From positions 85,010-149,009 of the forward strand of contig CBFIDE010000004.1 of the NCBI GenBank assembly GCA_965661265.1: 64,000 nt of DNA. The letters run 5' to 3'. The notes under the pieces were generated by a model. The model had not been told where the DNA came from and did not search any database. It saw only the letters and a list, made by a program, of their open reading frames with translations. Within the stretch, counting starts at the first letter, position 1. The number at the start of each line of letters is the position of its first letter. A program made the translations under genes and the position numbers. Positions 53,476 through 61,347 of this stretch are shown here, one piece after another. Source of the DNA: CBFIDE01 sp965661265 (GTDB lineage: Bacteria > Bacteroidota > Bacteroidia > Flavobacteriales > Schleiferiaceae).

Positions 53476-54417
53476 TTAATGAAGATTAAGGCCTTGCTCT
53501 TTCCAATTATTATACTTTTTATAGACAAAAAATAATACTAGCCCTAAAACTGCAACACTGAAAATATTCAATAGGATGTCTGATTCATTTGAGCTTGTAT
53601 CAAGTTGCTCAGAATAATCCCATTCAAAAAAGTAGACACCAAAAACAATAAGACCATTGTTAATGAAGTGTACAATTACACCGGGCCATATACTTTTAGT
53701 CCAAATTCTTAAGTAAGCAAGGACAATACCTAATACAAAAATGCTCAGAAAAGCGTTCAACTGAGCATGCATAATACTAAATGCAAAAGCAGAAAAAACA
53801 ACGGCCAGAGTCTCATTTTTAAAGCCTTTATTAAATATTCCTAATAAAGCACCTCTAAAAAATGTCTCTTCACAAATAGCGGGCAATACTGCCATTAGAA
53901 AAAGTAAGTACATAAAATCACCAAAGGACTCCATTACTAAAAAAGAACTCATTGCTTCTACATTCAATTCCTCTAATGCCAGGAGACTTTGAATATATTC
54001 ATCCATAAAACTTGGCCACGGAATAGCAAGGCTTAGTCTAAAAAATAAATCAGAAACTCCAGGACTGCTCAAACCAATAATTACAGAAATCGCGAAAGCA
54101 AAACCTGCATAATTTGGAAAGCTCTCAGAGGCCAAGAACTTTTTAGGTTCTTTAGAGATAAAAAAGCCTATGAGCAGAGCCGGCACTAAAAAAACAATGA
54201 TGCTAGAAAGTCCCTGAATATAACGACTTATAGCAAGAGGCATTTTATCCAAGCCTTGCTCCCCAAGCATACTTAATAGAGCATTTAAGTCAACGCCAAA
54301 AAACAACGGGATAAATGCGAAAGCAATACTGTAGAGCACAATAGAACTTAGAATACAAAGACTCAATAAAACTAATAATTGACTCCATGCGGAGTTTTTA
54401 GCTAAGCTAGCGCGCAT
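53476..54417 (-). CDS. CPBP family intramembrane metalloprotease
   Basis: The 313-residue membrane protein has about eight hydrophobic helices and the CPBP (Abi/CAAX-like) motifs: 'EETFFRGALLG' (EExxxR, near 184), 'SIMHAQLNAFLSIFVLGI' (FxxxH-like, near 215) and 'VHFINNGLIV' (near 250). It may cleave prenylated or other membrane peptides; substrates in bacteria are mostly unknown. It lies convergent to the decayed gene and divergent from dus. Confidence 0.88.
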   Translation of the reverse strand: MRASLAKNSAWSQLLVLLSLCILSSIVLYSIAFAFIPLFFGVDLNALLSMLGEQGLDKMPLAISRYIQGLSSIIVFLVPALLIGFFISKEPKKFLASESFPNYAGFAFAISVIIGLSSPGVSDLFFRLSLAIPWPSFMDEYIQSLLALEELNVEAMSSFLVMESFGDFMYLLFLMAVLPAICEETFFRGALLGIFNKGFKNETLAVVFSAFAFSIMHAQLNAFLSIFVLGIVLAYLRIWTKSIWPGVIVHFINNGLIVFGVYFFEWDYSEQLDTSSNESDILLNIFSVAVLGLVLFFVYKKYNNWKEQGLNLH

Positions 54418-54431
54418 ACAATATGATTTAG

Positions 54432-54439
54432 TAATTTTG
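54432..54439 (+). promoter_or_regulatory. -7 element for the dus gene
   Basis: TAATTTTG, an exact TAnnTTTG, 22 nt before the TTG start. No -33 TTG was found. Confidence 0.4.
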
Positions 54440-54461
54440 CTGAGTAAAAATAGGAATAATC

Positions 54462-55454
54462 TTGGTCAAAATAGGTGATATAGAAGTAGGTGAGTTCCCT
54501 TTATTATTGGCTCCAATGGAGGATGTAAGTGATCCACCGTTTAGAGCTTTATGTAAGGAGAATGGTGCAGACGTAATGTATACAGAATTCATTTCTTCTG
54601 AGGGACTGATTAGAGATGCAGCAAAGTCTGTTCAAAAGCTTGATATTTTTGAATATGAGCGCCCTGTTGGGATTCAAATATTTGGAAACGAAATCTCTTC
54701 GATGAGAGAAGCAGCGGCCATCACTGAGCAAGCTAATCCGGATATTATTGATATTAATTATGGCTGCCCCGTAAAGAATGTTGCCTGTAAAGGCGCTGGC
54801 GCTGGGATCCTTCAAGACATTCCTAAAATGGTTGCTATGACCAAGGAAATAGTGGACGCTGTTGGCAAACCAGTAACTGTGAAAACTAGATTAGGTTGGG
54901 ATGATAATACCAAATACATTGTGGATGTAGCAGAAAGACTTCAAGATGTAGGTATTAAAGCTATTTCTATCCACGGTAGAACCCGTAAACAAATGTATAA
55001 AGGCGAGGCAGACTGGAGTTTAATCGCAGCGGTTAAAAACAATCCAAGAATGAATATTCCTGTATTCGGAAATGGAGATGTAGATAGTCCGGAAACTGCT
55101 TTGGAAAAAAGAAATACCTATGGTGTTGATGGAATCATGATCGGAAGAGCTAGTATTGGCTACCCCTGGATTTTTAATGAAATCAAGCATTATTTTGAAT
55201 CCGGTCAAAAATTAGCACCTCCTACTATTGCGGATAGAGTTCAAGCTTCAAGAAGGCATCTAGAAATGGCTATTGAATGGAAAGGTGAAGGTTTAGGAAT
55301 AAGAGAAACAAGACGCCATTATACAAATTACTTTAAAGGCATACCACACTTCAAAGAGTATAGAATGAAGTTAGTTACCTGTGATGAGTCGGCTCTAATT
55401 TTTGATACCTTAAAAGAGATTGAAGATAAATTCTATGACTTTGAATTTGCCTAG
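54462..55454 (+). CDS. dus: tRNA-dihydrouridine synthase (DusB-like)
   Basis: The 330-residue flavoenzyme reduces uridine in tRNA. The FMN/TIM-barrel start is 'PLLLAPMEDVSDPPFR' (13-28), the catalytic cysteine is in 'INYGCPVKNVACKGAGAGIL' (near 96-115), and 'SIHGRTRKQMYKGEADW' (near 170) and 'GDVDSPETAL' are family signatures. The start is TTG at 54462; there is no ATG between the -7 element and the conserved core. It is DusB-like by overall sequence. Confidence 0.93.
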   Translation: MVKIGDIEVGEFPLLLAPMEDVSDPPFRALCKENGADVMYTEFISSEGLIRDAAKSVQKLDIFEYERPVGIQIFGNEISSMREAAAITEQANPDIIDINYGCPVKNVACKGAGAGILQDIPKMVAMTKEIVDAVGKPVTVKTRLGWDDNTKYIVDVAERLQDVGIKAISIHGRTRKQMYKGEADWSLIAAVKNNPRMNIPVFGNGDVDSPETALEKRNTYGVDGIMIGRASIGYPWIFNEIKHYFESGQKLAPPTIADRVQASRRHLEMAIEWKGEGLGIRETRRHYTNYFKGIPHFKEYRMKLVTCDESALIFDTLKEIEDKFYDFEFA

Positions 55455-55455
55455 A

Positions 55456-56673
55456 TTAATTCTCTTTTAGAAAAGTTTCATTAATTCTTCTTGATGTAAA
55501 ATAAGAGATCGTTAATCCTATTACTGCCACAGTAATAAACACAAGTAATACATCTTTCCATTCTAAAATTACAGGGTAATAATCTACTACATACCCCTGC
55601 CCTACAGTAACTAAACCAAATGTTCTTTGGACAACAACTAAAATTATTGCGAATAGAATTCCACCTAAGGCCCCACTTAAGGATATTAAAAGGCCTTGGT
55701 AAAAGAATATATTTCTAATTGTTTTAAGACGTGCCCCCATAGACCAAAAGGTAGTCAGATTGGATTTTTTCTCCAAAATCATCATACTTAAACTACCCAT
55801 TGTGGTAAAAGCAGCAATGGCTAATATTAAGGCAAATATTATATAGGAAAAGAGTGCCTCACTCTTCATAACCTTAAAAAAGACTGCTTGTTGTTCATCT
55901 CTATTCTCAACTCTAAAAGAATCACCAAATTTCATTGCAAGGGACTTTTGTAGCTCTTCGATATTTGATGATGGAATAACATCAATCTCAATTGAGCTCA
56001 GAGATTTAGGACGGTCTAAAAATGAACGAATACTTTTAATAGGTGCAATGACGTATTTTTCATCAAATTCTGGCTGAACTCTAAAAACACCAGTGGGGTA
56101 AATTAAATCGGTGCTAAACGCGTCCTGGAAATTCATACTATTATAATTACCACTCTTCGGTAAAAAAACAGAAATCCCTTGATCAAAATCTAAATTAGAA
56201 TAGGCCAAATAATAAGCTACACCAGCTCCAAGAACTACCGTGGAGCCCTTGTTTTCATTAACATCATAACTACCACTTACTAAAGCTGATTCTATTTGTG
56301 TAACCTCACTATACTGATTGTCAACACCTTTTACTACGCAAACGTATTCCTTATCTCTAAAGCTCAATAATGCTTTTTCTTCCAATATTTTGGAATAGCT
56401 AGAGATTTCAGGGTGTTGGTCTAGATATACGGAATGATCTTTTGATTCATTGAAGTACTTACCCTCAACCAAACTAATCTTAAGGTCAGGATCAAAGGTA
56501 TTATAGAAACCTCTCACCAAATCCTCCAATCCATTAAAAGCACTAAGAACAATAAGAAGTGCCGCTGAACCTACCAATATTCCGACAATAGAAATCTTGG
56601 TGATGATATTTACAGCATTATTTGATTTGCGCTGAATAAAATATTTTCCCGCTATGTAGAGAGGAAATTTCAC
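55456..56673 (-). CDS. ABC transporter permease of the LolC/LolE (FtsX) family
   Basis: The 405-residue protein has a helix (about 20-45), a MacB-type periplasmic domain (about 46-270) and three C-terminal helices (about 275-300, 320-350, 370-395), the FtsX/LolE layout. The start 'FPLYIAGKYFIQRKSNNAVNIITKISIVGI' type sequence is typical of LolE-like permeases that help extract lipoproteins from the inner membrane. No ATPase gene (lolD) is adjacent. It overlaps rbfA by 4 nt. Confidence 0.87.
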   Translation of the reverse strand: MKFPLYIAGKYFIQRKSNNAVNIITKISIVGILVGSAALLIVLSAFNGLEDLVRGFYNTFDPDLKISLVEGKYFNESKDHSVYLDQHPEISSYSKILEEKALLSFRDKEYVCVVKGVDNQYSEVTQIESALVSGSYDVNENKGSTVVLGAGVAYYLAYSNLDFDQGISVFLPKSGNYNSMNFQDAFSTDLIYPTGVFRVQPEFDEKYVIAPIKSIRSFLDRPKSLSSIEIDVIPSSNIEELQKSLAMKFGDSFRVENRDEQQAVFFKVMKSEALFSYIIFALILAIAAFTTMGSLSMMILEKKSNLTTFWSMGARLKTIRNIFFYQGLLISLSGALGGILFAIILVVVQRTFGLVTVGQGYVVDYYPVILEWKDVLLVFITVAVIGLTISYFTSRRINETFLKEN

Positions 56674-57029
56674 TTTATTGGGCTGTCTCCTTCACCTTTT
56701 AAAAGCTTGTCAATTCTTTCTTCATACTCAATTGAGTCATCTAAAAAGAACTTTAGATCAGGCATTGACCTTAAGCCTCCTTTAAGTTTCCTTACCAATG
56801 TATCCTTAATCATAGGCTTATTTACTGTCGCCCAATCAACCAAATCCTGAGATCTTGTGGTCGGAAATATACTTAGGTAAACTCTTGCTAAAGATACATC
56901 TTGTGTCAGTCTGATTTGAGTAACGCTTATCAAAGTGCCTGGAAAATTATTCTGCCCTTCTCTTTGAAATATTTCAGACAAGTCTTTCTTTAACTGTCCT
57001 GATAATCTGTTTAATCTATTCTCATCCAT
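56670..57029 (-). CDS. rbfA: Ribosome-binding factor A
   Basis: This 119-residue protein matures the 5' end of 16S rRNA on the 30S subunit. It has the KH-like core 'QLKKDLSEIFQRE' (12-24), 'ISVTQIRLTQDVSLARVYLSIF' (34-55) and 'LRSMPDLKFFLDDSIEYEERID' (about 85-106). The ATG lies 4 nt after a -7 element, so its message may be leaderless. Confidence 0.93.
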   Translation of the reverse strand: MDENRLNRLSGQLKKDLSEIFQREGQNNFPGTLISVTQIRLTQDVSLARVYLSIFPTTRSQDLVDWATVNKPMIKDTLVRKLKGGLRSMPDLKFFLDDSIEYEERIDKLLKGEGDSPIK

Positions 57030-57033
57030 ATTG

Positions 57034-57041
57034 CAAAAATA
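57034..57041 (-). promoter_or_regulatory. -7 element immediately before rbfA
   Basis: The minus strand reads TATTTTTG (TAnnTTTG) with only 4 nt to the rbfA ATG. A TTG is 16 nt upstream, short of the usual 19. Confidence 0.5.
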
Positions 57042-57131
57042 CGGAATTGACTATTCACAATGACTATCATTGAATCAAACTAAATGCTCTAGCCAAATCT
57101 TATTACCTTTACTTCCAAATGTAAAAACAAT

Positions 57132-57491
57132 ATGGGTCTAAAAAATAGTTTTGATGGCTTTTATAAAAGTATTCAAGAATACTTAGACATAGAACTTGAA
57201 ATCTTTAAACTGCGCGCTATCAATAGCAGCAGCAAGATGATGGCTGCCCTAATAACAATGCTTTTTTTAGTGTTTTTTGCCGGAATAATCACTCTTATGA
57301 TCGGTATGTGGCTCGGCTTTTTTATAGGTGAATTATTAGATAATATGGCTCTTGGCTTTGGCCTTGCGGCGATTATATATTTAGCGCTTTTTATTGTTCT
57401 TCTTATTTTTCAAAAGAAATTTCTTAGAAAGCCGATATTTAATGCAATCATTCAAGTGATGCTTAAAAACATGAATCAAAAGGATGAATAA
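57132..57491 (+). CDS. Holin-X-like small membrane protein
   Basis: The 119-residue protein has a cytoplasmic amphipathic start ('FYKSIQEYLDIELEIFKLRA'), two long hydrophobic helices (about 38-65 and 72-98) and a charged tail. This matches the putative Actinobacterial Holin-X / phage-holin-like family that is common in Bacteroidota genomes without any phage; the role is unclear. It overlaps the next gene by 8 nt. Confidence 0.7.
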   Translation: MGLKNSFDGFYKSIQEYLDIELEIFKLRAINSSSKMMAALITMLFLVFFAGIITLMIGMWLGFFIGELLDNMALGFGLAAIIYLALFIVLLIFQKKFLRKPIFNAIIQVMLKNMNQKDE

Positions 57492-57810
57492 AATTGCAAA
57501 TCATAAAGACTTAGTGAATAAGATACATGCACTAAGAAAGGAGAAAGCTTTGATAAGAAAGCGAATGGAACTTGATATTGAATTGGCGAAAAGCAAGATG
57601 AGCAAAATTCAAACGGGTATTGAAGTCGTAAATTATGTTACCTCTGTATTTGCCAATATGAAGAAAGATACCTTTCCTGTTATTAATAACATAAGAATGA
57701 ATATCGCAAAATTTCTGAAGGGCTTAATCCATGACTATATTGAACCAGAAGAATCGGAGGTTATTTCTGAACCTTTGAATCCCACCGATTCAGCAAAATC
57801 GGAAAAATAA
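57484..57810 (+). CDS. Small charged helical protein, unknown
   Basis: The 108-residue protein is mostly helical, with a basic coiled-coil-like start (residues 10-45, 'RKEKALIRKRMELDIELAKSK') and an acidic tail. No signal peptide or membrane helix is evident. It is translated together with the holin-X-like gene (8-nt overlap), so the two may form one complex. Its last 50 nt overlap the MMPL transporter gene on the other strand. Family unknown. Confidence 0.6.
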   Translation: MNKIANHKDLVNKIHALRKEKALIRKRMELDIELAKSKMSKIQTGIEVVNYVTSVFANMKKDTFPVINNIRMNIAKFLKGLIHDYIEPEESEVISEPLNPTDSAKSEK

Positions 57811-59974
57811 AGAATTGACTGTATAGTGCGGCTAGTATAGAAATTGCGCTAAGTGCCCCAAAATATACTACAGTTTTTAAGCTCCCAAAAAGCATAGTAA
57901 AGTAACCCAAGAATAAGACAATACTGGTCAAAAGAATTGCTCTTCCTACTTTGGCTACTGTTAGTCTTCTTGCTTCCTCTGGAGTATATTTTAATAACCG
58001 TAATTCTTTATATCGAGTAATAAAGTGTATCGTATCATCAATACAAAAGCTAAGTACTATAGACGCAATACTTGCAGTTGCTGTATCTAAATTTATCTTT
58101 AACAAGCCCATGCTCCCAAACATGATGACTACTGGGAATATATTAGGAATCAAACTAATAATGCTCAGTTTAGGATCTCTCAAACCAATTAGTAATAAGA
58201 TAAATATTAAAATAAATGCTAACCCAAAAGATCTAACTTGAGATGTTGTTACGTAGTTTACAATACTACTGTAAAGACTTTGATACCCACTTGCTTCAAC
58301 TTTTCCATAACTTCCTAAATACTTATTCCATAAAAATATGCTCTCTTGTTTTATCTTTTCTAATTCCCCAGCACTCACCAATTCTCCTTCTAAATTAAAT
58401 CTCTGAATATGATTAGTCTTATTGACAAAGCTTAATTCTAATTCAGGATTACTCAAACTAAGAAAAGATTGAATTCTTAAAAGTCTCTTATCATTTAATT
58501 TGGCGCGCCAACCCTTTCCATATCTATCCTTTGAAATAGCTGCCAAAAGACTAGGGTAAGAATTAACTCCCCCTACTCCATTTATACATACCACTGCCGA
58601 ATCAAATTGAGCAAAGGCTCTAACAAAACTTGCTTTATTTAAATCTTGAGTTGGCTCAATGAGAAACTCCAAAGGCATAAAAGCTCCCCAATTGTTTTGG
58701 ATGCTGTCTACATCTCTTCGTGCAATATGCTCATCTGGCAAATATGAAAGACTATCCGTATCAACTTTAAGCTTACTAATCCCAATCAAAGCGATTAAGA
58801 GAAAGGTAAAGCTTAAAACTAAGGTTCTCTTTTGATTAGAGATTACCCAATTCTGCAAAGAAACAAGAACTTTTGAGCTCTTCTTATGAAGAGGTGCCAA
58901 TGGCATATTTGGTAACATTATGAAGCCTACTAAATAGGAGAATAACAAGCCAAATAATATTCCTAAGGCACTGAAAGCTCCAAAAACCTTTAAAATTGCA
59001 ACCGGTGAAGCTAATAATGCTAGGAATCCTGCCATAGTAGTGAGGCTAGTTAAAAAGCAGGCTTTCCACACATTAGAGAGGGCCGCCATAGACTTTTCTA
59101 AACCACTCAATTTTATGCTTTGCTCTGATTGCTCATTAATAATGTGCATCACATCCATTACGCACAATAAGATTATTATGGCCGGAATAAGGGTGGTTAG
59201 AAGATTGAGCTTATAACCTAAGGCTCCATAGATAGCTATGGTAAAATAAGTAGCTAAACTTATAGTAATAAGTGCATATAAAACGAATCTGAAATCTTTA
59301 TACAAAAGAAATATTAGGAGAAACATTAGAGCATATCCAATACCTAAAAACTTCCCAAAATCTTCTTTGCTCAATTTATTGAGCGCATGATATAAAACTC
59401 CAACTCCTCCAAAAAAAGATCTATCAGAGTTTAAATATTGATCCGTTAGTGAATAAATACTTTCAATGATGTCTTGGCGTCTATCATCAAAATCATCTGC
59501 CTTTCTTAGTTGAATCACAAAACGAACGGCTTCACTATCCTTATTTAAAATTTGGTTTTCAATAAAAGGATAATCAGCGATTCTCGCCTTAACCTCCCAA
59601 GGAACAATGGAGTCTCCTAAAAGCTTAGTGTTTGCAATTCCAAATGAGCCTGTAGGTAAGCGGATGTTTGAAATAGACCATTGTCTTTCAACATCAGGAT
59701 GAAGCTCCAATTCATCACCATATGACTTAATTCTTTCTAATTCTTCCTTCTCAAACAAGCTGTTTTCAGGCTTGTAAACCATTATAATAAGCTCATCATT
59801 TCCAAAATTATCTTGAAATTTTTGATAAGGTATTAAAGCAGGATCATCCTCTAGGAACCAAATGGTTAAGCTATTATCAACTTGAATAGCCTTTTGAAAA
59901 CCATCAAATAATAAAATGGCCGCCACAATAGTAGCAGCCAATAAATAATATTTAAGTAAAAATAACTTCCTCAT
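57761..59974 (-). CDS. MMPL/RND-family transporter
   Basis: The 737-residue protein has the double RND layout: first helix (about 9-24), external domain, helices (about 205-370), second external domain (about 400-570) and helices (about 575-725). The 'LSFCIDDTIHFITRYKELRL' segment near 655 parallels the one in the 38987-41395 transporter, so the two are distant paralogues. The substrate is unknown. It overlaps the aldehyde dehydrogenase gene by 4 nt, and its end overlaps the small helical protein gene by 50 nt. Confidence 0.87.
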   Translation of the reverse strand: MRKLFLLKYYLLAATIVAAILLFDGFQKAIQVDNSLTIWFLEDDPALIPYQKFQDNFGNDELIIMVYKPENSLFEKEELERIKSYGDELELHPDVERQWSISNIRLPTGSFGIANTKLLGDSIVPWEVKARIADYPFIENQILNKDSEAVRFVIQLRKADDFDDRRQDIIESIYSLTDQYLNSDRSFFGGVGVLYHALNKLSKEDFGKFLGIGYALMFLLIFLLYKDFRFVLYALITISLATYFTIAIYGALGYKLNLLTTLIPAIIILLCVMDVMHIINEQSEQSIKLSGLEKSMAALSNVWKACFLTSLTTMAGFLALLASPVAILKVFGAFSALGILFGLLFSYLVGFIMLPNMPLAPLHKKSSKVLVSLQNWVISNQKRTLVLSFTFLLIALIGISKLKVDTDSLSYLPDEHIARRDVDSIQNNWGAFMPLEFLIEPTQDLNKASFVRAFAQFDSAVVCINGVGGVNSYPSLLAAISKDRYGKGWRAKLNDKRLLRIQSFLSLSNPELELSFVNKTNHIQRFNLEGELVSAGELEKIKQESIFLWNKYLGSYGKVEASGYQSLYSSIVNYVTTSQVRSFGLAFILIFILLLIGLRDPKLSIISLIPNIFPVVIMFGSMGLLKINLDTATASIASIVLSFCIDDTIHFITRYKELRLLKYTPEEARRLTVAKVGRAILLTSIVLFLGYFTMLFGSLKTVVYFGALSAISILAALYSQFFIFPILLNRWDSKVQK

Positions 59975-61347
59975 CTCATGAGTAAACGAATAAACCTCAT
60001 CAGAAGTTTTGAATAGGGAGGATATTTCATTTTTAAATCAAACCATGTAGCTGTTTTAATAATGGATTTATGGTGAGAAAACTCGTCAAAACCATATTTT
60101 CCATGAGAAGAACCAATTCCACTCCCTCCTATTCCTCCAAAGCCCAAATTTGGATTTGCTAAATGAATTACTGAGTTATTAATACATCCTCCGCCAAAGG
60201 CTAATTCATTAATTACAAAGTCTTCTGTCTTTTTAGAACTTGTATAAACATAAGCGGACAAAGGATTGGGGTTGGCATCCACCCATGATTTTATATCACT
60301 TAATGATTTGTATTTCTGACACAGGATTATAGGGCCAAATATTTCTTCTTTCATCGCGCTTGACTCTACAGAGGGCTGCTCAATTATGCTTGGCTCAATT
60401 CTTAGTTTCTCACGATTTGATTTTCCGCCATAGACTAGCTTCCCATCCTTTAAATAGCTCAATAATCGATCAAATGACCTTTCGTGAATTATTGAGGCCA
60501 AGTTTTCATTTTCCAATGGATTTGGATAGCAGCTATCCAAGGTCTCTTTTAATATGCTTATAAATTTATCATAAACTTCCTCATGAATAATGAGGTAGTC
60601 TGGAGCCACACAGGTTTGACCGGCATTAATAAATTTTCCAAAAACAATTCTTTTGGCTGCAACTTTTAAATTAGCACTCTTATCAATTATTGCTGGACTT
60701 TTTCCACCTAACTCTAAGGTAACGGGCACTAACTTTTTAGCAGCAGCTTCATATATTTTTTGGCCAACCACAGTTGAACCAGTAAAGAAAATATGGTCAA
60801 ATCTAAAGCGTTCTAATAATTCTGGAACCACCTGAGCCCCATCTCCTCTGATCACAGAAATATAGGAATCATCAAAATTCTCTTTGAGCATCTTTTCTAT
60901 AAGATCAGATACTCTTGGTGTTTCTTCTGGGGTTTTAAGCATCACTGTATTACCCGCAGAAATTGCCGCCACCAAAGGAGCTAACATTAATTGAACAGGG
61001 TAATTCCACGGAGAAATTATAAGACAAACGCCTTTGGGTTGCTTATATATTTTTGAACTAGAAGGAAAATGAATTAATGGTGTTCCTACACTTTCAGGTC
61101 GCATCCATTGGTATAAATGATCCAAGCTATGCCTGATTTCAGCATATAAAAAACCAATTTCAGAGCTATAGGATTCGAATGCTGGCTTTTTAAAATCAGC
61201 TTTTAAAGCGTCGATCAATTCTTTTTCATTAGACTTTATCACCTTTAACAAAAGCAACAGCTGTTTTTTCCTAAAGGAATACTCTTTTGTCTCTCCAGAG
61301 TTAAAAAAATCTTTTTGTGTTTTAAAAATTGATTTATAATCCATCAT
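59971..61347 (-). CDS. Aldehyde dehydrogenase (class 3-like)
   Basis: The 458-residue NAD(P)-dependent enzyme has catalytic Glu in 'LELGGKSPAII' (near 213), catalytic Cys in 'NAGQTCVAPDYLI' (near 245) and a C-terminal 'GGCINNSVIHLANPNLGFGG' segment typical of class 3/fatty aldehyde dehydrogenases. The C-terminus (KLLMRFIRLLMR) is hydrophobic and basic, perhaps membrane-touching. It starts right after the hydrolase-OsmC gene and precedes the MMPL transporter, so a lipid or aldehyde-handling operon is possible. Confidence 0.93.
   Translation of the reverse strand: MMDYKSIFKTQKDFFNSGETKEYSFRKKQLLLLLKVIKSNEKELIDALKADFKKPAFESYSSEIGFLYAEIRHSLDHLYQWMRPESVGTPLIHFPSSSKIYKQPKGVCLIISPWNYPVQLMLAPLVAAISAGNTVMLKTPEETPRVSDLIEKMLKENFDDSYISVIRGDGAQVVPELLERFRFDHIFFTGSTVVGQKIYEAAAKKLVPVTLELGGKSPAIIDKSANLKVAAKRIVFGKFINAGQTCVAPDYLIIHEEVYDKFISILKETLDSCYPNPLENENLASIIHERSFDRLLSYLKDGKLVYGGKSNREKLRIEPSIIEQPSVESSAMKEEIFGPIILCQKYKSLSDIKSWVDANPNPLSAYVYTSSKKTEDFVINELAFGGGCINNSVIHLANPNLGFGGIGGSGIGSSHGKYGFDEFSHHKSIIKTATWFDLKMKYPPYSKLLMRFIRLLMR

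Noticed and set aside
57132..57491. Prophage remnant because of the holin-like gene
   Set aside because: No other phage gene is nearby, and this family is common in phage-free Bacteroidota chromosomes.
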